In this document: piece by piece, positions 16,606-25,419 of the stretch
Layout of the letters: every line of letters begins with the position of its first letter
Position numbering within the stretch: position 1 is the stretch's first letter
Assembly (NCBI RefSeq): GCF_965218915.1
Contig: NZ_OZ244711.1
Span: 1-64,000 of the forward strand
Reading direction: 5' to 3'
DNA from: Novosphingopyxis sp965218915
Lineage (GTDB): Bacteria > Pseudomonadota > Alphaproteobacteria > Sphingomonadales > Sphingomonadaceae
DNA length: 64,000 nucleotides
Made by a program: the position numbers and the translations under genes
Notes under the pieces: model-generated
Databases searched by the model: none
Seen by the model: the letters and a program-made list of their open reading frames with translations, nothing else
What the model was told of the DNA's origin: nothing

Positions 16606-16971
16606 TCACCCAACTTTCGTCGGCACCGTCCGGAGGTGGCGCGCGCCGGTCTTGGATCGCTCGACGAGGCAGATCGACCAGCCCAGGGCAACCGCGCCGG
16701 TCGGCGCCGGGCCGATCCCGAAGATGCTCTCCGTCAGCCAGACTTCGTCTGGACCGGTGCGGCACCCTTCACACGAGAGCCGAAGCGCGACGTGAGCGAG
16801 CGTGCAGTCGGCAAGGCGCCGATCGCCTGCCATGTGACCAATCGCGATCACCCGTGCCGCACCGCAGGTGCAGCGGACGGCCAGGTAGTGATCCCGCATC
16901 GTTCGGACCAGGGAGGCCAGGGCCAGCGCGCGGTCGTAGGGCGCTGGCTGCGTCACTGAGCCAGGTCCCAC
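16606..16971 (-). CDS. Hypothetical protein with two Cys pairs
   Basis: A 121-residue frame on the opposite strand. It contains VRCTCGAARVIAIGHMAG and, thirty residues on, SCEGCRTGPDEVWL: two Cys-x-x-Cys-like pairs that could hold one zinc ion. It ends convergently 4 bp after the DUF2493 gene. No family is recognised, but the composition and Cys spacing look coding. Confidence 0.6.
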   Translation of the reverse strand: MGPGSVTQPAPYDRALALASLVRTMRDHYLAVRCTCGAARVIAIGHMAGDRRLADCTLAHVALRLSCEGCRTGPDEVWLTESIFGIGPAPTGAVALGWSICLVERSKTGARHLRTVPTKVG

Positions 16972-17133
16972 TTGCGACGGCTGCTGACGCGCTGCAAGGC
17001 AACTGACATCTCTCTCCTACTCGGCTAGGCACCAATAGGAACATTTAGAGAACTTCTGGGTTGCGGGGAAGCGCCGGCCTATGCTCGCCTAATCCGGGCA
17101 GCAAGCAGCTGGCCACCTCGCCCTCGCTTGCGG

Positions 17134-17344
17134 GCCCCAGTCACCTCATAGGCCCAAAAACGGCCAACCTCATTCTGTTGCGCAAACCTTCGTTTGAACG
17201 ACATAAATGGCCCTGAGTAGGAACAAGGGCTTACGTGTTGCGCTATGCTGTTGCTCTTGGTGATGCCATTGCAACAGAGTTCTGCGACATGTTTGTTATT
17301 CGTTCTGCGAGTTGGCCGTTTTTCAACCTATGAGGTGACTGGGC
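17134..17344. mobile_element. Putative 211-bp miniature inverted-repeat element
   Basis: A 33-bp arm at 17136-17168 and its reverse complement at 17311-17343 match at 30 of 33 positions (shared CAGTCACCTCATAGG and AAAACGGCCAAC). The ends are flanked by CTTGCGG on both sides (17127-17133 and 17345-17351), which looks like a 7-bp target duplication. There is no coding capacity inside. It sits directly upstream of the SRAP gene, whose promoter may be within it. It is unrelated to the element at 804. Confidence 0.6.
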
Positions 17345-17365
17345 CTTGCGGAAAGGTTCGTCCAA

Positions 17366-17944
17366 TTGTGCAATGACTTTGGCAATCGCATTCCGTACGA
17401 CGACTACGTCGAGGCATTCAGCCAGACACGACTGCCGCTGAAGGTGCCGGCCGCGATCCCGAACTTCGAGCCGCGGGACGACATCTGGCCGACCGACACG
17501 GCGCCGGTCCTGCGCTTGGCCGAGGGCGGCGTCGAGCTCGTGCAACTACGCTGGGGCTTCGCGCCAGGTCGGCCCAAGGCGGGGCCGGTGATCAATTTCC
17601 GCTCGGAGGGACGCCGGTTTTCGAATGGACGCTGTATTATTCCTGCATCCCACTTCTTCGAGTTCAGCGGGGCTAAGGCGCCGAAAAGCAAGTGGCGGTT
17701 TACCAAGACGGGCGAGGATTGGTTCTGCTTCGCCGGGCTATGGCGTCCGGAGACGGACGATGTGCTCGAGGCCTTTACGCTGCTCACGACGGCGCCAGGG
17801 CCTGACGTTGCCCCGATCCACGACCGTCAGATGGTGGTGCTGGAGCGCGCCGATTGGCTGGCCTGGCTCGAGCTATCGCGCCCGGAAGCGGAACTGCTGA
17901 AGCCCCTGCCCGCTGGCAGCCTGCACGTCGAACAGGTGCGGTAA
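17366..17944 (+). CDS. SOS response-associated peptidase (SRAP/YedK/HMCES family)
   Basis: A 192-residue protein that crosslinks to abasic sites in single-stranded DNA. Start is TTG at 17366 because Cys must be residue 2 (Met-Cys-Asn-Asp) and GGAAAGG stands upstream. Family motifs are present: INFRSEGRRF, RCIIPASHFFEF, the Trp-rich FCFAGLW and the active-site His in PIHDRQMVVL. On plasmids it may protect single-stranded DNA during transfer. Its last 41 codons recur as a fragment at 48629-48753. Confidence 0.92.
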   Translation: MCNDFGNRIPYDDYVEAFSQTRLPLKVPAAIPNFEPRDDIWPTDTAPVLRLAEGGVELVQLRWGFAPGRPKAGPVINFRSEGRRFSNGRCIIPASHFFEFSGAKAPKSKWRFTKTGEDWFCFAGLWRPETDDVLEAFTLLTTAPGPDVAPIHDRQMVVLERADWLAWLELSRPEAELLKPLPAGSLHVEQVR

Positions 17945-18212
17945 GCCGATGGGTCACCAAGCCCTCTCCTCGGTCAGGACCCGCCCACGCCTGCCTCCTC
18001 ATGGCCTGATCTGGCCGCAGGACGGCTGACGCCTCGATCGCCTCTGCCGCAATGGCGGCCGGGCAACTTTCTTCCCCTGAGCTTCGCCCGCCCGCCCGCC
18101 ATCTTCGCTCTGCTCCGGCTCGTGCCGAGTGCGTTGTCGATCGCCTGCGGCCTGTCGAATCGCCATCGGAGGCCGCGATGGGCGCGGTCCCGAGACAACA
18201 GGAGAGAGCACC
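17942..18212 (+). repeat. Structured leader B (truncated), after SRAP gene
   Basis: Member B matches copy C over its length, starting with the GTAAGCCGA and GGTCACCAAGCCCTC spacer after the SRAP stop. It keeps the 5' stem arm ATGGCGGCCGGGC-aa-CTTTCTT (18052-18073) but the 3' arm is deleted. The 3' stem GCGGCCT/AGGCCGC (18147-18153, 18170-18176) and the ribosome site remain up to an ATG at 18213. No DUF736 follows; the sequence switches to an SDR fragment in antisense. Confidence 0.7.
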
Positions 18213-18213
18213 A

Positions 18214-18382
18214 TGACCGCCCCGCCCCGTGTGGCAAAAGCGCGTGCGGTCGCGAGGCCGATGCCAGATGCGGCCCTGGTGACCAGGACGCGAGCGGCGG
18301 TGGCGGGCTGGCTGGCGCTCAAGCGGTGCTCCTCGCCGGTGTTGGTCAAAATTTGGATCGAAGCTACGGCGCTCGCCGTCAC
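18214..18382 (-). pseudogene. Short-chain dehydrogenase N-terminal fragment
   Basis: Leftward translation gives RVLVTRAASGIGLATARAFA, the nucleotide-binding motif of SDR enzymes (the usual TGxxxGIG has Arg for Gly). The reading then enters leader B at about 18213, so only about the first 30-55 codons of the gene exist. It sits back to back with the GntR gene at 18433, an arrangement usual for a catabolic gene and its regulator. Confidence 0.6.
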
Positions 18383-18432
18383 GTGGTCGATGCCCGGCAG
18401 ACAAGCCGCACCGAACCGGAGTAGGTTTGCTC

Positions 18433-19110
18433 ATGCTCGCCGTTTCGGATTCAAGCACCGCCGCCGTCCAACATCTGGAGCACAATCCGCTCTACGAGCG
18501 CGTGTACCGGGAGCTCCGCCGCATGCTGATGGAGGGCGCCTTCGCCCCGGGCGCGGAGCTGACGCTGCGCTCGCTGGCCGAGGGATTCGGTACCAGCGAC
18601 ATGCCGGTGCGAGACGCGGTCCGCCGCCTGATTTCGGAAGGTGCGCTGATCGGCCGCCCGAACCGGAGCCCGGTCGTGCGCCAGCTCACCCGCGTGCAAT
18701 TCGAGGAGGTGCGGGACGTGCGCATGTTGATCGAGGGCGGGGCCACCGCCTCGGCGTGCGCCGCCTTATCTGCCGAGGGCTTGGCGAGGCTGCGCCAACT
18801 GCAACGTGACTTGAGCGGCGCGGAACCGTCTGATCTGGCCTTGCACCGCACCCTCAATCGGCGCTTCCACTTCACGATCTATGAGGCTTGCGCCATGCCG
18901 CTGCTGGTCTCGATGATCGAGACGCTGTGGCTGCAGGTCGGCCCGCTGTTCCGCAGCCTTTCCCTCCCGCTGCTCCGGCGAGACCTGCCGGACTATCATT
19001 GCCTGGCCGTAGACGCCCTGGCCGACCGCGACGCCGGAGCCGCTGCCGCCGCGATCCGCAACGATATCAGCGCCTCTGCAGCCGTCGTCCTGGCCAGCTC
19101 AGCGATCTGA
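18433..19110 (+). CDS. GntR-family regulator with FCD domain
   Basis: A 225-residue regulator. The winged helix is at about 15-75 (YERVYRELRRMLMEGAFAPG, then DMPVRDAVRRLISEGAL). The all-helical FCD effector domain follows, with the metal-site pattern: Arg/Asp in RDVRMLIEG, His in LNRRFHFTIYEA and His in DYHCLAVDAL. FadR/VanR-type members respond to organic acids. A TTG two codons upstream (18427) could also serve. It was probably the regulator of the divergent, now truncated SDR gene. Confidence 0.88.
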   Translation: MLAVSDSSTAAVQHLEHNPLYERVYRELRRMLMEGAFAPGAELTLRSLAEGFGTSDMPVRDAVRRLISEGALIGRPNRSPVVRQLTRVQFEEVRDVRMLIEGGATASACAALSAEGLARLRQLQRDLSGAEPSDLALHRTLNRRFHFTIYEACAMPLLVSMIETLWLQVGPLFRSLSLPLLRRDLPDYHCLAVDALADRDAGAAAAAIRNDISASAAVVLASSAI

Positions 19111-19555
19111 GCGGCAATCCGGCCGGCGTGTGCGAGCGATCGGGAGATGCCGCGACAGTAAGGTTGTCCCAGTTCAATGGACACCGCAGCCTTCGCGAGG
19201 GTTTAGTCATGCCGAAGACCCGTTCACCGTATTGACCTAGCCAGAATGTTGACTCGATGCGGTCTGGGCGCGGCCCGTCTTACCTGACCCGCGAATTCGA
19301 GCCATCTGCGCAGGCGAGCCGGAATTGGCCTGTCTAGACGACGTGCAAAGGTCGCATTTTTGTGACCCATGGGCGTATATTCCGATTGCGTTCGATCAAA
19401 TATCTAAGTTACGCTAAACGCTATTCGCAGGCATTAGGGCGAACAAAACCATATGTTTCCTCGATCGAGCCGAAAATGGAATGTGTATCGGAGGAGGGTG
19501 CTTCACCTCATTCGGCACTCAAGCAGAACATTAGGGCGTTATCTTGGAGGCTATA
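19111..19555. other. Gene-free stretch before the AraC gene
   Basis: A 445-bp region lacking a convincing gene; a 64-codon frame near 19362 has no domain. The right half (19380-19460) is AT-richer than its surroundings and probably holds the AraC-gene promoter. GGAGG lies 7 bases before the ATG at 19556. Confidence 0.4.
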
Positions 19556-20461
19556 ATGGCTTCAACTTCGTTGGACGTCGGTGTGACGCCAGAAGAGTTC
19601 GCGCAACTGTCGCCCCATCCTCCGGTCTTCTCCACCGAGGCACAATTCTACCAATTTGCAGCGATTCAACGCTACAAATCGACCTCCAACACACACACTG
19701 CCCCGGCCACGCGCTGGCACCGGTTCTCACTCCATCTCGCAGGATCGATGCTGGTTGAGAACACGTGCGATGGTCGCTGGGTGCGGCATTGGTCGGAGGG
19801 CGGAGAAAGTTACATCAGGCCCGCTGGCGTGCCTGTCACCCGGTCCCATAAAGGCCGGCCCGACTACCTCTCCGTCCACATTAATCCTAGCCTGGTGGAC
19901 CGTGTGGCGGTCGAGGCCTTCGAGCGTGACCCTTCGCATATCAACCTTATCGAGCGCTCTGGCGCCAAGGATCCCCTGCTGAACCAGTTAGGTCGACTGC
20001 TGCTGGCCGAGGCAGAGACGGTCCAGTCGAGCCTGCGGCTGATGGTCGAAACGTTAATCACCTCAATCTCAGTTCAGTTGTTGCGCGGCCATTCCAACTT
20101 GGCGCAGCAGGAAGCGCCGGGGCTTGGCGCCGAACTGTCCACCGCGAGGCTGCGACGGTGCATTGACTACATGCATGCTCATCTCGACGACGATCTGTCG
20201 TTGGTTCGCCTTGCGAAGGTGAGCGACCTCAGCCCTTCGCAATTCGCACGCGCCTTCAGGGTTGCGACAGGAGAACCGCCCCATCGTTACGTCATCCGGC
20301 TACGGATCGAACGGTCGTGCGAGCTGCTGGAGCACACCCAAATGCCGATCATCGAGATCGCTTTAAGATGTGGCTTCGAGCAACCCACACATTTTGCAAC
20401 CACGTTCCGAAAAGCGCTCGGCCTCACGCCTCGCGCTTGGCGAGTCGCGCGCCGCCTCTGA
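19556..20461 (+). CDS. AraC/XylS-family regulator
   Basis: A 301-residue activator. Residues 1-180 form the AraC-binding-like N-terminal domain (effector pocket). The C-terminal 100 are two helix-turn-helix motifs: DDDLSLVRLAKVSDLSPSQF, then ARAFRVATGEPPHRYVIRLR, and IIEIALRCGFEQPTHFATTF with the closing FRKALGLTPRAWR. The start is set by TTGGAGGCTATAATG. It faces the convergent oxidoreductase at 20525-21496. The target is unknown. Confidence 0.9.
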   Translation: MASTSLDVGVTPEEFAQLSPHPPVFSTEAQFYQFAAIQRYKSTSNTHTAPATRWHRFSLHLAGSMLVENTCDGRWVRHWSEGGESYIRPAGVPVTRSHKGRPDYLSVHINPSLVDRVAVEAFERDPSHINLIERSGAKDPLLNQLGRLLLAEAETVQSSLRLMVETLITSISVQLLRGHSNLAQQEAPGLGAELSTARLRRCIDYMHAHLDDDLSLVRLAKVSDLSPSQFARAFRVATGEPPHRYVIRLRIERSCELLEHTQMPIIEIALRCGFEQPTHFATTFRKALGLTPRAWRVARRL

Positions 20462-20524
20462 AGCTGATACCGCACCCGTCAGCTAACCCGGTCTTGGAAC
20501 GTGACGCCGACTGGCAGGATCGGA

Positions 20525-21496
20525 TCATAGGTGGAGCACACACCGCCCAAGGTGGTCGCGACGCCGCATCTGCTTCACGGCCAAAGCAACTGCGGTCCAG
20601 GATGCTTCGACTTCCACGTGCGGCGTGATCGATCGCGTGGCGACGAGAATGGACAATCGATTAAGTGCTTCCGCCGCTGGCTCCCGGCGGAGAGAGGCGG
20701 TCAACGAGAATCCGCGTAAGCGGCCCCTGCGTGCCGCAATTAGGTCGAGGACTCCAGTCGGGACAGATCGGGGGACAGACACGCTGCGCAGAACACAGAC
20801 GCCGCCGGGCCGCAGAAGGTTTGCCGCGGTCTCAAGCGGGCTGTCGACATTTTTGTGGAGGATTATGTCGTACGGCCCGAACTCACTCGCGCCGGCCAAG
20901 TCGCCTACTATGACGTGGTCGGCCCCGTAGTCTTCAAGAAGCACTTCGTGCTCACGCGACGGCACTGCGGCCGAGACGCAGGCCCCAGATGCCCGCGCAA
21001 GTTGAACCGCGATCAGGCCGACATGATCCGAGGATGCCGTGATCAGCACGCGTTTGGCCGTCAGCAGACCGCCAGCCTGGCCGAGAGTGCGCAACGCCGT
21101 CAGTCCTGACGTCGGTAGCGCTGCAGCGTACGAAAAGCCGACCTTGTCCGGGATGGTCGCGAGTGCATTGGTAGAGACCGCGACGCGCTCCTTCAACGCG
21201 CCGGTGCGGACCAGCCCAAGCACCCGCGCGCCTGTAGCGGGACCCGAACCATCCTTAGCCGCCGTCTCGACGACACCCGCGAAGTCGTGCCCGAGCTGAG
21301 CTCCGTCCGGGGCTGATTGCACAGCCGACTCAATCTCGTCGAGCGTGAGCGAAACCGAAGCCACACGGACGAGCGCCTCATTAACACCGGGGGTGGGCGC
21401 CGACACCTCACGCACAACGAGACAGCTCGACGCCGATCGGTCGACCAGCATTGCACGTATTGTGGGCGGAGTTGCCACTGACTTAGCACTTTCCAA
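20525..21496 (-). CDS. MDR/quinone-oxidoreductase-type NAD(P)H enzyme
   Basis: A 323-residue zinc-free medium-chain reductase. The GroES-like half has EALVRVASVSLTLDEIES and GAQLGHDFAGVVE. The Rossmann part has KRVLITASSDHVGLIAVQLA, where the usual AGGVG reads SSDHVG, and GADHVIVGD. No structural zinc Cys cluster is present, as in quinone oxidoreductases. It may reduce an aldehyde, enone or quinone. The Tn3 element begins 139 bp upstream and could separate it from a former promoter. Confidence 0.8.
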   Translation of the reverse strand: MESAKSVATPPTIRAMLVDRSASSCLVVREVSAPTPGVNEALVRVASVSLTLDEIESAVQSAPDGAQLGHDFAGVVETAAKDGSGPATGARVLGLVRTGALKERVAVSTNALATIPDKVGFSYAAALPTSGLTALRTLGQAGGLLTAKRVLITASSDHVGLIAVQLARASGACVSAAVPSREHEVLLEDYGADHVIVGDLAGASEFGPYDIILHKNVDSPLETAANLLRPGGVCVLRSVSVPRSVPTGVLDLIAARRGRLRGFSLTASLRREPAAEALNRLSILVATRSITPHVEVEASWTAVALAVKQMRRRDHLGRCVLHL

Positions 21497-21634
21497 TCAG
21501 TCGTAGTCAGCATCGCTGAGGCTTGGAAGCTGCGTCCCTGATGCATGTCGATGTATGGTATAAAATTTATATTCCTGCCGTTTTCGCTATCCGAGCGCAG
21601 ACTTCGTTTTCCGGGCGCGAAGGTTGGCCATGCC

Positions 21635-21672
21635 GGGGTAGGTTGAGGATACGTGTAAAAAGTGGTCACAAG
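21635..21672 (+). repeat. Tn3 left terminal inverted repeat, 38 bp
   Basis: Starts GGGGTAGG at the outer end. The tnpR stop codon (21666-21668, TGA on the minus strand) lies inside it. Confidence 0.97.
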
Positions 21673-22334
21673 ATCTGAGGTTGAATGGCGCGGGCGCGTT
21701 TGGCGATCTCGCCGACGATGCCTCGGCTGGCCCGGTTGGCAATTTGCTTTTGGATCGCTCGGACGCTGAGGTCGGTGGACGTTGCGAGGGCCTCGATCTC
21801 ATTGATGACGCGCTGCGGCGTGCCGGGCCGCCCAAGGTGCCGGCCACGCGACTCAGCTGCTCTCATGCCGGCGGTGACGCGCTCGCTGATGAGCGATGAT
21901 TCCAGCTCGGCCATGGCGCCGATGATGGTGAACATCGCCCGGCCCATCGGGCTATCGGTGTCGATCTGATCCTGGACGCTCACGAAGCGAACCCCGAGGT
22001 GATCGAACTCTTCCAGCGCCGCCAGCAGGTGGCGCGTGCTGCGGGCGAAACGGTCGAATTTCCACACCAGCACGCAGTCGATCTCTTGGTTGCGCGCGGC
22101 GGTCATGAGGGCGTTGAGCTGGGGCCGGCCCTCTCTGCGCCCTGACACGGCCACGTCGCAGTAATCCTGCACGATTTCGAGGCCGGCGCGCGCGGCATAG
22201 CCGCGCAGGCCGTCATACTGCAGGTCCGGCTTCTGGTCGGCGGTCGAAACCCGGAGGTAGAGGGCGGTGCGGGTGCCCTGGTGCGCCCTGGGTCCCGGGC
22301 GCTTGCGTCCAGAAAGGTATTCCTTCGCGGACAC
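21666..22334 (-). CDS. tnpR: Serine resolvase of the Tn3 element
   Basis: A 222-residue serine recombinase. YLRVSTADQKPDLQYDGL carries the catalytic Ser, VLVWKFDRFARSTRHLL the conserved Arg and Asp, and MAELESSLISERVTAGM the E-helix. A C-terminal Hin-type helix-turn-helix follows. It would resolve cointegrates at the adjacent res site. I chose GTG at 22334, which has AGGGGG 7 bases upstream; the frame extends to 22430 but then overlaps tnpA. The last codons TTG TGA come from the terminal repeat. Confidence 0.93.
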   Translation of the reverse strand: MSAKEYLSGRKRPGPRAHQGTRTALYLRVSTADQKPDLQYDGLRGYAARAGLEIVQDYCDVAVSGRREGRPQLNALMTAARNQEIDCVLVWKFDRFARSTRHLLAALEEFDHLGVRFVSVQDQIDTDSPMGRAMFTIIGAMAELESSLISERVTAGMRAAESRGRHLGRPGTPQRVINEIEALATSTDLSVRAIQKQIANRASRGIVGEIAKRARAIQPQIL

Positions 22335-22410
22335 TGGACGGCCCCCTGCTAACCCCTTCAAACAACATAGCCTGCCCCGCCGCTTCGGCGCACCCTTTTC
22401 CGGACACCTC
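22335..22410. promoter_or_regulatory. res/promoter region between tnpR and tnpA
   Basis: A 76-bp spacer between the divergent start codons. In Tn3-type elements this is where the resolvase binds and both promoters lie. It is shorter than the usual 120-bp res site, so subsites may extend into tnpR. I could not assign subsites by eye. Confidence 0.5.
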
Positions 22411-25383
22411 ATGACCGCCATCGACCGCACAGCCTACCCACGCCCGGAAGCAGGGCTGACCCGGGAGGAGTTGGGCGAGCGATATCACCTGAGCGAGCCC
22501 GAACTCGCCTTCATCCACGCGAGTGCCCGCCGCGACACCGGCCGATTGCTGCTGGCTATGCTGCTCAAGTCTCGACGGGATTTCGGGTGCTTTCCTGCGC
22601 CGGACGCAATCCATGCGGATACAGTCCAGCACCTGGCGGCGCAGCTTGGGGTTGCCTCGTGCCAGACCTTGGCGGACGAGATGCGCCGGACCAAGTCGCT
22701 CTACCGCTACCAAGCCGCGGTGCGGTCCTACCTGGGCCTCAAGCCGTATGATGACGGAGCGGGGCGCTTCGTCACAGGCACCGTGCTCGAAGCCGCCGAA
22801 ACCATGAGCGATCCGGCCGACCTCATCAACCGGGCCATCGAAGCCCTGCAAACAGCAGCGATCGACCTGCCCGCGTTCAGCACGCTCGACCGGCTGGTGA
22901 GCCGGCTGCGCGCCGAAGTCCATGGGCGCATGTACGACCGTGTTGCAGCCCGGGTCACGGCCGAGCACGCCGCTGTGCTGGATGCCTTGCTGATCAAGCT
23001 GACCGGTAGTGTCATCACCGGATTCAACCGGCTGAAGCAGGCACCGGGGCCTGCGACCCCCAAGACGATCAGGCTCTGGACCGAGCGCCTTGAATGGCTG
23101 GATGGCCTGATCGATCCCGATCCGCTGTTGGATAGCATCGCGCACACCAAGCTGCGCCAGTTTGCTGCCGAAGCCGCTGCTTCGGAGGTGAGTGACCTGC
23201 TCGACATCGCCCAACCCGGCAAACGTGACACCCTCCTGCTCGCCTTGCTGCGCCAAGTTCGCATGCGGTGCCGCGATGAGCTGGTCGAGATGATGTTGCG
23301 CCGCATCCGGCGCACCCAGGCTCTGGCCAAAGAACAGCTCGAGGAACTGCATGACCAGCATCGCGCGACCGAGGAAGACCTGATCGGCATCTTCGGCGAG
23401 GTGCTCGAGACAGAGCAGGCGCACGGGACGGATGCCGCGTTCGGGCGCCAGGTCCGGGATCTCCTCTCCAAGCAGGGCGGCGTCGCCAAGCTGGCGCAGC
23501 AGTGCGAGACGGTGTCCGCCTGGCACCGCGGCAACGACCTTCCGCTGCTGTGGCCTATCCACGCCAAGCACCGCGTCCTGCTGTTCCGGCTGCTCGATCT
23601 CACAAACGTCCAGTCGGCAACGCAGGATCGCAGCCTGCTGGACGCGCTGGCTGTCGTGAGCAGCCTTCGCCACACCCGCCGCGACGATGTGGACGGCGGC
23701 ATCGACCTCGGGTTCGCGTCTCCGCGGTGGCAGGCGTTCGTCACCAGACGCCGGATCAGGCCGGGCGCCATCGACCGGCGTGCGCTTGAGGTGTGCGTGT
23801 TCGTCCACTTGGCCGACGCCCTGCAGACCGGCGACCTGTTCATTGTCGGGGCCGAAACCTTCGCCGACTACCGCGCCCAGCTTCTGCCCTGGGCCGAGTG
23901 CGAAGCGCGGCTGCCCGCCTACTGCGCCGCACTCGGCATCCCCGAACGGGGCGAAGACTTCGCCGCCGCCCTGAAAGCGGAGCTCACGACGCTGGCCGCC
24001 ACCGTCGATGCCGGCTTTCCGGCCAACACCGAGTTCACCGTGGATGCCGAGGGGACGCCCCATCTGAAGCAGTTGGCGTCGACGGAGCAGCCAGCCGGGC
24101 TGCCGGAGTTCGAGGGCGAGATCCAAGCCCGCCTGGAAGAGCGCCATCTCCTCGACATCCTTAGGCGCACCGAGCACTGGTCGCGCTACACCCGCCACTT
24201 CGGGCCACCGTCCGGCGCCGACCCCAAGCTCGCCCAAGCCGTTCAGCGCTATTTGTTCACCGTGTTCGGCTACGGCTGCAATCTCGGCCCCAGCCAAACC
24301 GCCCGGCACGCGCCAGAGGTGGCCACGGCGCAGGCGCTGCGCCGGATCAACGCGCAGCACGTCACAGGGGCCAAGCTGGAAGCGGCAATGGTGGACGTCA
24401 TCGACCAGTACGCTCGGTTCGCGCTGCCGCGGCACTGGGGCGGCGGACGCGCCGCCATTGCCGACGGCACGCATGTCAAACTGCGGGAAAACAACCTGCA
24501 GGGTTCCCGGCACATCCGTTATGGCGGCTATGGCGGCATCGCGTACCACCACGTCGCCGACAATTACATCGCGCTGTTCACCAGCTTCATCCCATGCGGG
24601 GTATGGGAAGCCGTCCACATCCTCGACGGCCTGCTGAAGAACAGGTCCACCATCCAGCCCGACACGCTTCACGCCGATACCCAGGGTCAGTCGGAACCCG
24701 TGTTCGGCCTGTGCCGGCTGCTCGGCATCAAGCTGATGCCGCGTATGCGTGGCCTGGGCGACACGGTTCTGTACCGGCCGGCCAAGGAGACCCGCTACGC
24801 TCATATCGACGCCCTGTTCACCGGCGAGATCGACTGGGATCTGATCGCCACCCATCAGCGGGACATGATCCAGGTCATGCTGTCCATCCAGGCCGGGCGG
24901 GTCATGCCCTCCATGCTGCTGCGCAAGCTTGGCACCTACAGCCGCCGCAGCCGGCTCTACCGCGCCTTCCGCGAACTTGGCCGCGTCGAGCGCACCCTGT
25001 TCCTGCTGAGCTTCTTCTCCAGCACCGAGGTCCGTCGGGTTATCCGCGCCGAAACCACCAAGGTCGAGGCCTACAACGACTTCCTGGACTGGGTGTCGTT
25101 CGGCGGCCCGGTGATCAAGAGCGGCGACCCCGTCGAACAGGAGAAGCAGCTCAAATACGCCAGCCTGGTCGCCAACGCCGTCATGCTGTCCAATGTCGCG
25201 GACCTGACGCGCGTCCTGTCCGACATGGCTGCCGATGGACACCCGGTCACGCCCGCCCTGGCCGCTTCCCTCAGCCCCTACATGCGCCGCCACATTCTAC
25301 GGTTCGGCCGATACGCGCTCGACATGGACAGCCTGCCAGAGCCGCTCGACCCACAGCCGCTCCCCTTCGAGCAGGCCTTGTGA
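22411..25383 (+). CDS. tnpA: Tn3-family transposase
   Basis: A 990-residue DDE transposase, the usual length. The start MTAIDR at 22411 fits; the frame opens at 22267 but that part overlaps tnpR. Catalytic Asp residues are in IADGTHVKL and DTLHADTQGQSE, and the Glu is expected in the RELGRVERTLFLLSF helix. The N-terminal half binds the 38-bp ends. The TGA (25381-25383) lies within the right terminal repeat, so the gene ends with the same TTG TGA as tnpR. Confidence 0.96.
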   Translation: MTAIDRTAYPRPEAGLTREELGERYHLSEPELAFIHASARRDTGRLLLAMLLKSRRDFGCFPAPDAIHADTVQHLAAQLGVASCQTLADEMRRTKSLYRYQAAVRSYLGLKPYDDGAGRFVTGTVLEAAETMSDPADLINRAIEALQTAAIDLPAFSTLDRLVSRLRAEVHGRMYDRVAARVTAEHAAVLDALLIKLTGSVITGFNRLKQAPGPATPKTIRLWTERLEWLDGLIDPDPLLDSIAHTKLRQFAAEAAASEVSDLLDIAQPGKRDTLLLALLRQVRMRCRDELVEMMLRRIRRTQALAKEQLEELHDQHRATEEDLIGIFGEVLETEQAHGTDAAFGRQVRDLLSKQGGVAKLAQQCETVSAWHRGNDLPLLWPIHAKHRVLLFRLLDLTNVQSATQDRSLLDALAVVSSLRHTRRDDVDGGIDLGFASPRWQAFVTRRRIRPGAIDRRALEVCVFVHLADALQTGDLFIVGAETFADYRAQLLPWAECEARLPAYCAALGIPERGEDFAAALKAELTTLAATVDAGFPANTEFTVDAEGTPHLKQLASTEQPAGLPEFEGEIQARLEERHLLDILRRTEHWSRYTRHFGPPSGADPKLAQAVQRYLFTVFGYGCNLGPSQTARHAPEVATAQALRRINAQHVTGAKLEAAMVDVIDQYARFALPRHWGGGRAAIADGTHVKLRENNLQGSRHIRYGGYGGIAYHHVADNYIALFTSFIPCGVWEAVHILDGLLKNRSTIQPDTLHADTQGQSEPVFGLCRLLGIKLMPRMRGLGDTVLYRPAKETRYAHIDALFTGEIDWDLIATHQRDMIQVMLSIQAGRVMPSMLLRKLGTYSRRSRLYRAFRELGRVERTLFLLSFFSSTEVRRVIRAETTKVEAYNDFLDWVSFGGPVIKSGDPVEQEKQLKYASLVANAVMLSNVADLTRVLSDMAADGHPVTPALAASLSPYMRRHILRFGRYALDMDSLPEPLDPQPLPFEQAL

Positions 25384-25414
25384 CCACTTTTTACACGTAT
25401 CCTCAACCTACCCC
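25377..25414 (-). repeat. Tn3 right terminal inverted repeat, 38 bp
   Basis: Perfect reverse complement of 21635-21672; flanked by ATGCC at 25415-25419. It contains the tnpA stop codon. Confidence 0.97.
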
Positions 25415-25419
25415 ATGCC

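Larger units (their letters stand above)
21635..25414. mobile_element. Complete Tn3-family transposon, 3,780 bp
   Basis: Identical 38-bp terminal inverted repeats (21635-21672, 25377-25414) begin GGGGTAGGTTGAGGATACGT and end CAAG inward. They are flanked by the 5-bp duplication ATGCC (21630-21634 and 25415-25419). Inside are only divergent tnpR and tnpA with a res region between, so it is a cryptic element without cargo. Intact repeats and duplication point to a fairly recent insertion. Confidence 0.97.

Noticed and set aside
22213..25293. A 1,026-codon minus-strand frame inside the transposon
   Set aside because: It mirrors tnpA, which has clear DDE and terminal-repeat context; the mirrored protein has no family features.
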